Below are positions 22,930 through 31,433 of a stretch of 36,896 bases of DNA, piece after piece (the stretch's first letter is position 1; every line of letters begins with the position of its first letter). The notes below the pieces were generated by a model. The model was not told the origin of the DNA. It did not search any database and saw only the letters and a list, made by a program, of their open reading frames with translations. Origin of the DNA: Verrucomicrobiota bacterium (GTDB lineage: Bacteria; Verrucomicrobiota; Verrucomicrobiia; Chthoniobacterales; UBA10450); the NCBI GenBank assembly GCA_003218135.1, contig QHNQ01000019.1, positions 1 to 36,896 on the forward strand. The letters are read 5' to 3'. Both the position numbers and the translations under genes were made by a program.

Positions 22930-25440
22930 ATGCGCGACGCACTCACCCCAATGATGCAGCAATACCGGCGGCTCCGAGGCAGCATCCCGCCGGACACGCT
23001 TCTGCTTTTTCGCCTGGGTGATTTTTACGAGCTGTTTTTCGAAGACGCGAAGGAGGCTTCAGGCCTGCTGAACGTGGCGCTGACCAAGCGCAATGGCGTG
23101 CCGATGTGCGGCGTGCCGTATCATGCAGCGCAAACTTACATCGCGAAGCTGATCAAGGCTGGGCGGCGCGTGGCCATCTGCGATCAAACAAGCGAGCCGC
23201 AACCCGGAAAGATTGTTTCGCGAGATATCACTCAGATCGTCAGCTCAGGCACGGTAAGCGATCTGGATCTGCTCGAGGCGAAGCGTGCAAATTATGTCGG
23301 CGCCATCTATGTAGATTCAGGCATTTTTGGCTTTGCTTACGCGGACCTCAGCACAGGCGAGTTCCGAATCACTCAGTTGGAGAATCGACAATCGTTGCTC
23401 GACCAGCTTGCGCGCGTTTCGCCAGCCGAATTATTGATCAGCTCGGAACAGAAAGAGCAGATCGGCGAATTCGATCACGCACTTGAGTATGACAGCTACG
23501 CGTTTCTGCCGGAACAAGCAGTCTTTACGTTGTGCGAACATTTCAAGGTCAAATCGCTGGATGGATTCGGCTGCACGCAGATGCCGCAGGCAGTGGCGGC
23601 TGCTGGCGCGATCGTTCATTACCTGAAGCATCAGCTTCGGCGGAAGATCGATCATCTCACTTCATTGCGAAGTGATGCGCCCGCCGATTACGTGCTGCTC
23701 GACGTCGCCACGCAGACAAATCTCGAGCTGGTGGAATCCCGGAGTGTGCGTGATACAACGCTGCTGGCAGCACTTGATCGCACGGCCACACCAATGGGCG
23801 GACGCAAATTGCGCGCATGGATTTTGCAGCCGCTGCGCAATTTGACCGAGCTGCAACGTCGGCACCAGATGATCGCCGATTTATTGCAGGAGCCCGACAT
23901 GCTGGTGGCGATTGGCGGCAAGTTGAAATCGATTCGGGACATCGAACGCGCCACCGGGCGCTTGAGCCAGGCCTCAGGAAACGCGCGCGACCTGGTCGCG
24001 CTGAAAACTTCGCTTCAAGAGATTCCGGCGTTGAAAGCCGATCTGCAAAAGCTGCTTGATCGGCTGGCGTTTGGCGCGAGCCGCGTAAACGAACAGGACG
24101 AAGCCGAATCATTGGCGCAGCAGTTGCAAAAGAATATTTACGAAACGCCAGACTTGGCGGAGAAGCTGGCAAGAGCGCTCGTCGATGATCCGCCGCTGAC
24201 GTTGAAAGAGGGCGGAATTTTCCGCGAGGGTTTTGATCCCGATCTGGACGCGCTGCGGCAAGCATCTCGCGAAGGAAAAAATTGGATCAGCCAATTGCAG
24301 GAGCGCGAGATCGCGGCCACCGGCATCAAGTCGCTGAAGGTGCGTTACAACTCTGTGTTCGGCTATTTCATTGAGGTGACAAAATCGAACCTCGCGAATG
24401 TGCCGGTGCATTACGAGCGCAAGCAAACCACCGTCGGCGGCGAACGCTTCGTCACTCCCGAGCTCAAGGAAATGGAGGCGAAAATCCTAGGCGCAGACGA
24501 ACGCGCTCGGCAGATCGAGTACCAGCTCTTTCAAAAATTGCGCGACGAAACTTTGCGTGAGCTCGGTCCGATCCAGCAAACCGCCGAGGCAATCGCGGTC
24601 CTCGACGTGATCTGCGCGCTTGCGGAAACCGCGCGCCTCTTCCGTTACTGCCGTCCGACGTTGAACGAAACGCTGCGGCTGGTAATCAAAGACGGACGAC
24701 ATCCCGTCCTCGATCAAACGCTGGTAGAAGAGAAGTTCGTGCCGAATGATACGTCGCTCGATGGCGAAGACTTGCGGCTCGCGATTATCACGGGCCCGAA
24801 CATGGCCGGCAAATCCACCTACATCCGCCAGGCTGCGTTGATTGTGTTGATGGCCCAGATCGGCAGCTTTGTCCCGGCAGAGAGCGCAGAGATTGGTCTG
24901 GTCGATCGCATCTTCACGCGCGTCGGCGCAAACGACGATCTCGCACGGGGACAGTCAACGTTCATGGTCGAGATGAACGAGACTTCAAACATCGTCAATA
25001 ACGCCACCGAACGCAGCCTGGTGATCCTCGACGAGATCGGACGCGGCACCTCGACCTTCGACGGGCTTTCCATCGCCTGGAGCGTCGCCGAATTTCTGCA
25101 CGACAAAATCAAAGCGCGCACGTTGTTCGCGACGCATTATCACGAGCTGACCAAACTCGCCGAAGACCGTCCCGGCGTCTGCAATTTCAACGTCGCGGTG
25201 CGCGAATGGAACGAACAAATCATTTTCCTCCGCAAAATCATTCCAGGCGGCGCAGACAAAAGTTACGGTATCCACGTCGCGCGACTGGCCGGCCTGCCAA
25301 AAGAGATTCTCGAGCGGGCTAAGGACATTCTCGCGCACTTGGAAGATTCAAGCCGCACAACTGCAGAGCCAAAGCCGCGAGAAAAAAAATCAGCCAAAGC
25401 GATGCCGGAATCCCAGAAGCCGCAAATGGATTTGTTGTAA
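22930..25440 (+). CDS. mutS: DNA mismatch repair protein MutS
   Basis: MutS recognises mismatches and small loops and starts mismatch repair with MutL, which is not in this window. From ATG 22930 the protein has 836 residues, normal for bacterial MutS1. The mismatch-reading Phe-X-Glu motif is F32-Y-E34 in GDFYELFFEDA. Connector, core and clamp domains follow (about 120-560). The ATPase has Walker A GPNMAGKST (622-630), then the segment LARGQSTFMVEMNE, Walker B LVILDEIGRGTSTFDG and FATHYHEL. The C-terminal tail is short, Lys-rich, and ends PQMDLL. A TTG directly before the ATG could also serve. It is divergent from the phytase-like gene. Everything expected for an active enzyme is present. Confidence 0.97.
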   Translation: MRDALTPMMQQYRRLRGSIPPDTLLLFRLGDFYELFFEDAKEASGLLNVALTKRNGVPMCGVPYHAAQTYIAKLIKAGRRVAICDQTSEPQPGKIVSRDITQIVSSGTVSDLDLLEAKRANYVGAIYVDSGIFGFAYADLSTGEFRITQLENRQSLLDQLARVSPAELLISSEQKEQIGEFDHALEYDSYAFLPEQAVFTLCEHFKVKSLDGFGCTQMPQAVAAAGAIVHYLKHQLRRKIDHLTSLRSDAPADYVLLDVATQTNLELVESRSVRDTTLLAALDRTATPMGGRKLRAWILQPLRNLTELQRRHQMIADLLQEPDMLVAIGGKLKSIRDIERATGRLSQASGNARDLVALKTSLQEIPALKADLQKLLDRLAFGASRVNEQDEAESLAQQLQKNIYETPDLAEKLARALVDDPPLTLKEGGIFREGFDPDLDALRQASREGKNWISQLQEREIAATGIKSLKVRYNSVFGYFIEVTKSNLANVPVHYERKQTTVGGERFVTPELKEMEAKILGADERARQIEYQLFQKLRDETLRELGPIQQTAEAIAVLDVICALAETARLFRYCRPTLNETLRLVIKDGRHPVLDQTLVEEKFVPNDTSLDGEDLRLAIITGPNMAGKSTYIRQAALIVLMAQIGSFVPAESAEIGLVDRIFTRVGANDDLARGQSTFMVEMNETSNIVNNATERSLVILDEIGRGTSTFDGLSIAWSVAEFLHDKIKARTLFATHYHELTKLAEDRPGVCNFNVAVREWNEQIIFLRKIIPGGADKSYGIHVARLAGLPKEILERAKDILAHLEDSSRTTAEPKPREKKSAKAMPESQKPQMDLL

Positions 25441-25478
25441 AGATCAGAGACCCTCGATTTGCTCGGCATGGCAAACGA

Positions 25479-26561
25479 TCAACTAGCCTTGACGCACGCC
25501 GCTCTGTGCGCACGCATCCGCGGTAGCCAGACGGGAGCGCCGTGTGGAATTACGGGACGCCAACGGGTATCGAAACGCCAAAGACCGGCGTTTCGCGCTA
25601 GTTGGAGTGCGCCGCAGAATTCGTCGGCCGTGATGCCACGATTGATTTCGGTGAAGCGCGGTTCGGTCTCGGCTTTGTGCGCAGGATAATATTGATCCAT
25701 CATGTTAACGTAAGTATCGGGTGAAATGTTCTGGGCGATCCAGTGCATGATTTGGCGCGTGTCACCCAAGAGACCGGGCATGACCAGATGGCGCACGAGA
25801 ACACCGCGCAATGCCAGGCCGTTCCCGTCCACAATTAATTCGCCGACTTGTGCGTGCATCGCCGCTATGACCTTCCGCGCGGCTTCGGCGTAATTACTGG
25901 CTACCAGGTATTTTCGGCAGTGCTCGGCGTCCCACAGTTTGAAATCGGGCATGTAGACGTCCACGACGCCGTCCATCCATTGGATGCTTTCGATGCTGTC
26001 GTAAGCCGAGGTGTTATACACGAGCGGTAAACGCAAGCCACGCTCCACCGCGATCACGAGCGCTTCCAAGATTTGCGGCACGACGTGCTCGGGCGTGACG
26101 AAGTTGATGTTGTGGCAGCCGGTGTCCTGCAAATCGAGCATGATTTGCGCGAGCTCACTGGCACTGACCTCGGCGCCTTCGCCGAACTGGCTCGTCTCGA
26201 AATTTTGACAAAAGACACAGCGCAGATTGCACCAGCTGAAAAAAATCGTGCCCGATCCGTTCCAGCCGCGCAGACAGTCTTCTTCGCCAAAATGCGGAAA
26301 CGCGCTGGCTACACGCGCCAGCCTGCCACTCTTGCAAACGCCGATCTTATTGTTAAACCGGTCAATCTCACAATCGCGCGGGCAAACACGACATGACCGC
26401 AGTGATTTAATGGCTTCCTCCGCGCGTTCTTGAAGAATGCCGTTCTCAAACGTCCGCACATAAGCCGGGACGAAATCTTTGCGCGACAAAACGAATCGAC
26501 CGCCGCCGTTTAGTTCGAAAGGCGTAGTACTGGAATGCGCGTTGCCATCGAAAATGCGCAT
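25479..26561 (-). CDS. Radical SAM protein (PflX/COG1313-like)
   Basis: This is a radical S-adenosylmethionine enzyme of 360 residues, starting at ATG 26561. The 4Fe-4S cluster motif CNLRCVFC gives Cys111, Cys115 and Cys118. A second Cys group near the N-terminus (CRVCPRDC at 57-64 and Cys76 in GVCKSG) may bind an additional metal site, as in pyruvate-formate-lyase-activase-like proteins. The frame continues with GCHNINFVTPEHVVPQILEAL and YMPDFKLW, a pattern I associate with the PflX group. No partner glycyl-radical enzyme is nearby, so the substrate is unknown. It ends 38 bp after the mutS stop, in convergent orientation. Confidence 0.88.
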   Translation of the reverse strand: MRIFDGNAHSSTTPFELNGGGRFVLSRKDFVPAYVRTFENGILQERAEEAIKSLRSCRVCPRDCEIDRFNNKIGVCKSGRLARVASAFPHFGEEDCLRGWNGSGTIFFSWCNLRCVFCQNFETSQFGEGAEVSASELAQIMLDLQDTGCHNINFVTPEHVVPQILEALVIAVERGLRLPLVYNTSAYDSIESIQWMDGVVDVYMPDFKLWDAEHCRKYLVASNYAEAARKVIAAMHAQVGELIVDGNGLALRGVLVRHLVMPGLLGDTRQIMHWIAQNISPDTYVNMMDQYYPAHKAETEPRFTEINRGITADEFCGALQLARNAGLWRFDTRWRPVIPHGAPVWLPRMRAHRAACVKAS

Positions 26562-26646
26562 CGGTTAAATAACTTTAGTTCATCTCAGCGCGAAGTGCCA
26601 TTGCGTGCTCACGCATGAGTTGCGTTTTTGTGATAAGCTACCCGCG

Positions 26647-28053
26647 ATGGCGGTCAAGACCGAGAAAGAGCTGAGCGCGTCGCTACACGCTTTGTGGCTG
26701 AAAGCAGTCGCCGCGATTGAGTTGCGGAACTTCGGTTACGCAATTTCCCTCTTGCAGGAAATTCTAAAGCAGGAACCCGAATTTCTGACAGGCCGTCAGT
26801 TGCTGCGACGTGCCGAGGTAACAAAAACTCAGTCGGCAAAGAAAAGCTTTTTTAACATCTCAACTGCATCGTTCACGGTTATGAATGCGCAGCGAAAAAT
26901 TAAAAAAGATCCGAAGCGCGCGGTTGAAGTGCTGGAAAAAATTTTGGAAAAGGAGCCTTACAATCGGCAGGCAAATCTGGTTTTGAAAGACGCGGCCGTA
27001 GCCGCGGGCTGGCCGGAGATCGGGGTTTTCGCGCTCCGGACGCTGCTCGAAGAAAATCCCCGCGACGTCAAGGTGCTGCACGAGCTTGGGCGTTTGTATC
27101 ATCAACTCGGAGACAGCGACCAGGAGGAGGAAATCTATAATCAAATCACGGCGATAAATCCGCTCGAAGCCGAAGCGCTCCGTCTGGGCAAAGACGCATC
27201 GGCGCAAGGATCGATGAAAAGGGGGGGATGGACCCAGGCTGAAAGTTACCGGGACCTGATCAAGGACAAAGAGGAAGCGATTTCGCTTGAGCAACAGAGC
27301 CGGATGCGATTGACCGGCGAATCACTCGATCAGCAAATCGCGGAGACGTACACGCTACACCGGGCGGAACCGGCAAACGTCGATCTCGCGCGACGCCTGG
27401 GTGCGTTGAATGAACAAAAGAACAATTTCGATGCAGCGATCCGCTGGTATCAGTATGCAGCCGAGCTGACCAAGGGTGCAGACCTTGGATTGGTTCGGAA
27501 AGCGTCCGACCTAAAGATCAAATCCCTCGAGCACGAGATTGCCGCGCATGAAGAGTTCCTTTCAACGCACGACGCGACAAACGAATTGTATGCGAAAACG
27601 TCCGAGCTACTGAAAGCCGCGAAGGTCAGGCGTGCCGAAATTCTCATTGTGGATGCGCAGGAGCGCGTCGCGCGCAATCCCACCGATCTCCAGCTTCGAT
27701 TCGAAGTCGGCGAAAACCTTTTCCACGCCGGACGTTTTCGTGAGGCGGTGCCGGAGCTACAGCGCGCACGGCAAAATCCATATGCGCGCTTGAAAGCAAT
27801 GAATTTGCTCGGTTGTTGCTATGGCGACCTTGAGATGCTGGATCTTGCAGTTAAACAACTCGAAGAGGCCTCGAGTGAAATTCTGTCAATGGACGCGATG
27901 AAGAAGGAGATCGTGTATAATCTCGGCCTCGTTTACGAGAGGATGGGGGAACGGGAGAAATCCCTAGCCTGTATGAAGCAGATTTACGAAGTCGAACACG
28001 GTTACAAGGACGTGGCGACGCGCGTGGAAAGCTCGTACATTTCCAAAGCCTGA
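26647..28053 (+). CDS. Tetratricopeptide-repeat protein, function unknown
   Basis: The protein has 468 residues from ATG 26647. The upstream GTG/TTG region from 26605 reads poorly and is rejected. The sequence is almost entirely alpha-helical, with TPR-like units: ELRNFGYAISLLQEILKQEP near residue 28, PKRAVEVLEKILEKEPYNRQA near 90, RDVKVLHELGRLYHQLGDSDQEEEI near 140, and further units at about 235-270 and 370-450. A central coiled-coil-like region with many Glu/Lys residues separates N- and C-terminal TPR groups. There is no signal peptide, so it is presumably cytoplasmic or membrane-associated as a scaffold. It stands alone between the radical SAM gene (divergent) and DUF4142. Confidence 0.85.
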   Translation: MAVKTEKELSASLHALWLKAVAAIELRNFGYAISLLQEILKQEPEFLTGRQLLRRAEVTKTQSAKKSFFNISTASFTVMNAQRKIKKDPKRAVEVLEKILEKEPYNRQANLVLKDAAVAAGWPEIGVFALRTLLEENPRDVKVLHELGRLYHQLGDSDQEEEIYNQITAINPLEAEALRLGKDASAQGSMKRGGWTQAESYRDLIKDKEEAISLEQQSRMRLTGESLDQQIAETYTLHRAEPANVDLARRLGALNEQKNNFDAAIRWYQYAAELTKGADLGLVRKASDLKIKSLEHEIAAHEEFLSTHDATNELYAKTSELLKAAKVRRAEILIVDAQERVARNPTDLQLRFEVGENLFHAGRFREAVPELQRARQNPYARLKAMNLLGCCYGDLEMLDLAVKQLEEASSEILSMDAMKKEIVYNLGLVYERMGEREKSLACMKQIYEVEHGYKDVATRVESSYISKA

Positions 28054-28120
28054 TCGTCCTCGGCGACGGCGATCCACAACTAACCCGCGTCCAAGCGACC
28101 GTCAGTTTTCGATTTCTTAT

Positions 28121-28138
28121 TGCCGGGATGCCCCGGCA
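28121..28138. other. Hairpin in the DUF4142 leader
   Basis: TGCCGGG (28121-28127), loop ATGC and CCCGGCA (28132-28138) form a perfect 7-bp stem that ends 23 nt before the DUF4142 ATG. It is preceded by a T-rich stretch. It could be a leader structure, a repeat or the end of the TPR gene transcript. No role is evident. Confidence 0.55.
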
Positions 28139-28161
28139 CATTTCAAACTGGGACAAAATCA

Positions 28162-28677
28162 ATGAAAATGAAAAGCACATTTATATCGCAGGTTTGTATT
28201 GTCGCTCAGGCGATTATGACGCTCTCCGTTGCCGGGGTGGCCGTAGCACAAGAGAGTCCAGCAGCTAAGAGCTCCTCGTTGAGCGAAAAGGACAAGACTT
28301 TCATGAAAAAGGCTGCCAAGGGCGGAACGATGGAAGTCGCGATGGGAAAATTGGCTGAACAGAATGGCCAGAGCGATGACGTTAAATCGTTCGGTAAACG
28401 TATGGTGGCCGATCATGGCAAGGCCAACGACGAGCTAAAACAGATTGCATCGCAAAAGAACGTAACGTTGCCGGCGAAAGAGCCAAAGGTAAGCTGGAGC
28501 TCGGATAAGGCCTACATCGATGCGATGGTCAAAGACCACGAAAAGGATTTGGCCGAATTCCAGGGTGAAGCACAAAACGGAACCGACCCCGACATTAAGA
28601 AGTTTGCGGACGACACAGCGAAGATGGTTCAGGAGCATCTTGACCTTGCCAAGCAGATTCAAAGCAAGCTGAAATAA
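28162..28677 (+). CDS. DUF4142 exported protein
   Basis: DUF4142 proteins are periplasmic four-helix, ferritin-like bundles of unknown function, often linked to stress. From ATG 28162 the protein has 171 residues with a signal peptide (MKMKSTFISQVCIVAQAIMT then LSVAGVAVAQ, cleavage after VAQ or nearby). The mature part carries the family features KDKTFMKKAAKGGTMEVAMGKLA, NGQSDDVKSFGKRMVADHGKAND and a terminal helix DTAKMVQEHLDLAKQIQSKLK (given by ends DTAKMV and IQSKLK). A second ATG two codons later is also usable. A strong terminator follows directly, so the gene is probably transcribed alone. Confidence 0.93.
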   Translation: MKMKSTFISQVCIVAQAIMTLSVAGVAVAQESPAAKSSSLSEKDKTFMKKAAKGGTMEVAMGKLAEQNGQSDDVKSFGKRMVADHGKANDELKQIASQKNVTLPAKEPKVSWSSDKAYIDAMVKDHEKDLAEFQGEAQNGTDPDIKKFADDTAKMVQEHLDLAKQIQSKLK

Positions 28678-28698
28678 AGAGAACGCCCGCCGCGCGAG

Positions 28699-28735
28699 GC
28701 GGCACGCTTCGCAACGCGTGCCGCAATTTTATTAT
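28699..28735 (+). terminator. Rho-independent terminator after DUF4142
   Basis: GCGGCACGC (28699-28707), an 8-nt loop and GCGTGCCGC (28716-28724) form a perfect 9-bp G/C-rich stem followed by AATTTTATTAT. It lies 22 nt after the DUF4142 stop. It also rules out the GTG at 28718, inside this stem, as the pyruvate kinase start. Confidence 0.85.
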
Positions 28736-28772
28736 CGTTATGCAACGGGTGTGCCACGAGAGGCGCATGCCG

Positions 28773-28796
28773 TGCAAAAGCGTCTTGGCTTTTGCA
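28773..28796 (+). other. Hairpin in the pyruvate kinase leader
   Basis: TGCAAAAGC (28773-28781), loop GTCTTG and GCTTTTGCA (28788-28796) form a perfect 9-bp stem that ends 17 nt before the TTG at 28814 and 23 nt before the GTG at 28820. It is a candidate mRNA leader element or a repeat remnant. Confidence 0.6.
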
Positions 28797-28819
28797 ATGC
28801 CCAAGCCAATTCTTTGATT

Positions 28820-30223
28820 GTGCGCAAGACGAAGATTATTTGCACGCTCGGCCCGGCCACAGAAGAGACAGAGGCACTCCGGCAGTTAATCCAGAAAGGA
28901 ACGGATGTTTTCCGGCTCAACATGAGCCACGCCACTCATGAATGGGTGCGCAACATTGTGCCGCGGATTCGCAGGCTGGCGCAGACAGCGGGCCGCCCGG
29001 TTGCGATTCTCTTCGATACGCAAGGCCCAGCTATTCGCACCGGTGAATTGGAAACCGATCTGCATCTGAAACCGGGCGACATTCTGGAGTTCACGGTGCG
29101 GGGCGCAAAAAAGAAGGAACAATATTCCGTGGACGTTAATTACCCCGGATTTGTAAAGGACGTTTCCACTGGCGACACGGTCTTGGTCGACAACGGTTTG
29201 CTGAAAGTCGTCGTGCTGGGAAAGGGCAAAGACCGCGTGCGCACCAAGGTACTGACGCCCGCCGTCCTTGGCTCGCGCCGTCACATTAATCTGCCGCGCG
29301 TTCATGTGAATCTTCCGCCACTTACCAAGAAGGACATCGCCGATGTGGCACTCGGCGCGCAGTTAGATGTTGATTTTGTGGCACTGAGCTTTGTCCGGGA
29401 GAAAAGCGACATCGAACAGCTCCGTCAACTTCTCTCCAGAAAGAAGAGTAACGCACAGATCGTTGCAAAAATTGAGGACCAGCTGGCAGTACGATCAATC
29501 GAGAAGATGATCGAAAGCGCTGACGTGATCATGGTCGCGCGCGGCGATTTGGGAATCGAATGTCCGATGGAGGAACTGCCAATTATTCAACGCCGAATTG
29601 TCAAAAAATGCATTCATCTGGGCAAACCGGTGGTAATCGCAACGCAGCTGCTGGAATCGATGATTACAAATCGGCTTCCCACGCGCGCAGAGGTCACCGA
29701 TGTGGCGAACGCCGTTTTCGAACAAGCCGACGCTCTCATGTTGAGCGCTGAAACAACGCTTGGCCGTTATCCGATTGAATGTGTGGAGGTCCTCAACCGA
29801 GTGGCGATACGCATCGAGCGCAGCGGGGGCGCAGGATATGCCAATGATGCGATGTTGGAAAGTGTACGGCAGAAAACAGTGGCTTCAGCCGTCGCGTTAG
29901 CTAACTCGTTGCAAGATTCAAAACTGATCGTTTTTACTCGGTACGGACGAATGGCGCGTTACGCATCCAATTTGCGCCCGCAGCATGCACCCATCTTTGC
30001 GTTCACCCCGAGCGAACAAGTATATCGGCAGCTGGCACTTTACTGGGGTGTCTACTCCATCTGCATCGATTTTACCGGGGACCCGGACCAGACGATTGCG
30101 TCAGCGGAGAGATTTTTACGTGCGAAAAAACTAGCTGCCCCTGGCAATCGAATGGTGATCGTCAGCGACGTGCACATGGGACGCGCAATGATCGATTCTA
30201 TCCAACTACGCGTCGTCAAGTAG
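28820..30223 (+). CDS. pyk: Pyruvate kinase
   Basis: Pyruvate kinase converts phosphoenolpyruvate and ADP to pyruvate and ATP, the last glycolytic step. From GTG 28820 the protein has 467 residues and begins RKTKIICTLGPAT, as family members do. Key parts are FRLNMSH (substrate/K+ region), the B domain at about 70-165 (TQGPAIRTGE onward), IVAKIED with the catalytic Lys, MVARGDLGIE with Mg2+-binding residues, ATQLLESM and ALMLSAETTLGRYP. The C-terminal domain (about 345-467) is complete. TTG 28814 is an equally possible start; earlier codons overlap hairpins and are rejected. The stop is followed directly by a CTGTAG-bounded palindrome. It supplies pyruvate for the E1/E2 complex but is distant from it. 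Confidence 0.96.
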   Translation: MRKTKIICTLGPATEETEALRQLIQKGTDVFRLNMSHATHEWVRNIVPRIRRLAQTAGRPVAILFDTQGPAIRTGELETDLHLKPGDILEFTVRGAKKKEQYSVDVNYPGFVKDVSTGDTVLVDNGLLKVVVLGKGKDRVRTKVLTPAVLGSRRHINLPRVHVNLPPLTKKDIADVALGAQLDVDFVALSFVREKSDIEQLRQLLSRKKSNAQIVAKIEDQLAVRSIEKMIESADVIMVARGDLGIECPMEELPIIQRRIVKKCIHLGKPVVIATQLLESMITNRLPTRAEVTDVANAVFEQADALMLSAETTLGRYPIECVEVLNRVAIRIERSGGAGYANDAMLESVRQKTVASAVALANSLQDSKLIVFTRYGRMARYASNLRPQHAPIFAFTPSEQVYRQLALYWGVYSICIDFTGDPDQTIASAERFLRAKKLAAPGNRMVIVSDVHMGRAMIDSIQLRVVK

Positions 30224-30290
30224 CTGTAGCCACCGGCCTGACCGGTCTCTCGATCATCGCTCTGACGGCCCACAGGGCCGTGGCTACAGC
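30223..30290. repeat. CTGTAG-bounded cloverleaf-like element between pyk and sigma factor gene
   Basis: The outer stem GCTGTAGCCAC (30223-30233) pairs perfectly with GTGGCTACAGC (30280-30290), 11 bp. Inside are ACCGG (30233-30237)/CCGGT (30243-30247) and CGGCCC (30266-30271)/GGGCCG (30275-30280). The result is a long arm with two inner hairpins. It sits between two convergent genes: it begins on the last base of the pyk stop codon and ends 8 bp before the sigma factor gene stop (30299). Confidence 0.9.
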
Positions 30291-30298
30291 GCTGCAGC

Positions 30299-31168
30299 TT
30301 ATGCCTCGACTGGTAATTCGACGTCGACCGGCCGCTCCTTTTTGCTCAGAGCGCGGCGAAGCTTAGAGAGCGCGATGTTCTGTAACTGCCGAATGCGCTC
30401 CCGTGTAACGCCGAATTTCTTGCCGACTTCCTCGAGCGTCTTTGGTTTGCCGCCATCCAAGCCGAACCGTTGGAAAATGATTTTCTTCTCACGATCATCC
30501 AACACGTCGAGCAAACCGCCGACTTCATTGCGCAGATTTTTGTCCCGCAACAGTTCGAACGGGGTTTGAGCATCCTCATCACCGACAATTTCACCGAATT
30601 CGGTGGAATCATCGTCGCTGATCGGCGCATCCAGTGACGCGGGACGGATCGACACTGTTTTGAGTTGCGAAACCTTTCCGCTCGCGATCCCGATCTCATC
30701 ACCGAGTTCATCGTCCGTTGGCTCACGGCCGAGTTCCTCACTCATTTGCAGCGAAACGCGGCGCATTTTGCTGATCTTGTCCACCAGATGCACGGGCAGA
30801 CGGATCGTCTTGCTCTGATTGGCCAGAGCGCGCTTGATCGATTGCTTGATCCACCACGCCGCATACGTGCTGAGCTTTCCGCCTTTGGCGGGGTCAAAAC
30901 GCTCGACGGCCTTCATCAAGCCGATGTTGCCTTCGGAAATCAGGTCCAGAAGCGGCAGACCGAGATTCGCGTAGTCGTGCGCGATCTTCACCACCAAACG
31001 CAAATTGGACCGGATCATCAAGGCTCGCGCCTCGCGGTCACCCTTTTTGATTTTCGCAGCCAAGTCGATCTCCTGGTCGGGAGTCAAAAGCGGGATTTGC
31101 CCGATCTCCCGCAGGTAAATCTTGATTCCGGTATCGCTGTCTTCAGCAGCCATATAACTCTTTTTCAT
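30299..31168 (-). CDS. RNA polymerase sigma factor, sigma-70 (RpoD/RpoS group)
   Basis: This sigma factor directs RNA polymerase to -10/-35 promoters. The protein has 289 residues from ATG 31168. AGGA lies 5 nt upstream (CAGGAATTTG before ATG), one of the better ribosome sites in the window. Region 1.2 is at about 13-45 (GIKIYLREIGQIPLLTP), region 2 at about 50-122 (NLRLVVKIAHDYANLGLPLL, then the -10 recognition helix with TYAAWWIKQSIKRALANQ), region 3 at about 125-205 and region 4 at about 220-280 with helix-turn-helix TLEEVGKKFGVTRERIRQLQ. The large region 1.1 and the non-conserved insert of housekeeping sigma factors are absent. It is therefore a group-2/RpoS-like paralogue or a short primary sigma. 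Confidence 0.95.
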   Translation of the reverse strand: MKKSYMAAEDSDTGIKIYLREIGQIPLLTPDQEIDLAAKIKKGDREARALMIRSNLRLVVKIAHDYANLGLPLLDLISEGNIGLMKAVERFDPAKGGKLSTYAAWWIKQSIKRALANQSKTIRLPVHLVDKISKMRRVSLQMSEELGREPTDDELGDEIGIASGKVSQLKTVSIRPASLDAPISDDDSTEFGEIVGDEDAQTPFELLRDKNLRNEVGGLLDVLDDREKKIIFQRFGLDGGKPKTLEEVGKKFGVTRERIRQLQNIALSKLRRALSKKERPVDVELPVEA

Positions 31169-31256
31169 CAAATTCCTGGGGGGTATGGGTCGACAACATC
31201 CCGTAAATTCTATTCGTCGATGCTTTGTCGATCACGCGTTGTAGCATCCGGGAAAG

Positions 31257-31275
31257 TATTTAACAAGGTTAAATA
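31257..31275. promoter_or_regulatory. Perfect 8-bp inverted repeat upstream of the sigma factor gene
   Basis: TATTTAAC (31257-31264), spacer AAG and GTTAAATA (31268-31275) are perfectly symmetric, about 90 bp upstream of the sigma factor ATG (31168). Its symmetry and position make it a candidate operator. It also resembles the GTTAAA repeat family of this window. Confidence 0.45.
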
Positions 31276-31378
31276 TTCGAATTTGTGACAACCCGTGGAT
31301 GTATGGTGTTCAATCTTTTTTGCAGGCCCTGTTGTGGGAGCCAGCAGCGGGGGAATAAGGCGGCGACAACAGACAACT

Positions 31379-31414
31379 GGACTACAAGCCCGCAGTCCCG
31401 TACTCGTGTAGTCC
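31379..31414. repeat. CTACA/TGTAG inverted repeat upstream of wcaF-like gene
   Basis: GGACTACA (31379-31386) pairs with TGTAGTCC (31407-31414) around a 20-nt loop, just 20 bp before the WcaF-like ATG. Its ends are CTACA/TGTAG in the opposite order to the other elements. It may be a leader hairpin or a member of the same repeat family. Confidence 0.65.
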
Positions 31415-31433
31415 GTAGTCAGTGATTTTTCCT

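Noticed and set aside
28718-28819. N-terminal extension of pyruvate kinase from GTG 28718
   Set aside because: The start codon lies inside a perfect terminator stem, and the extra residues do not resemble the family.
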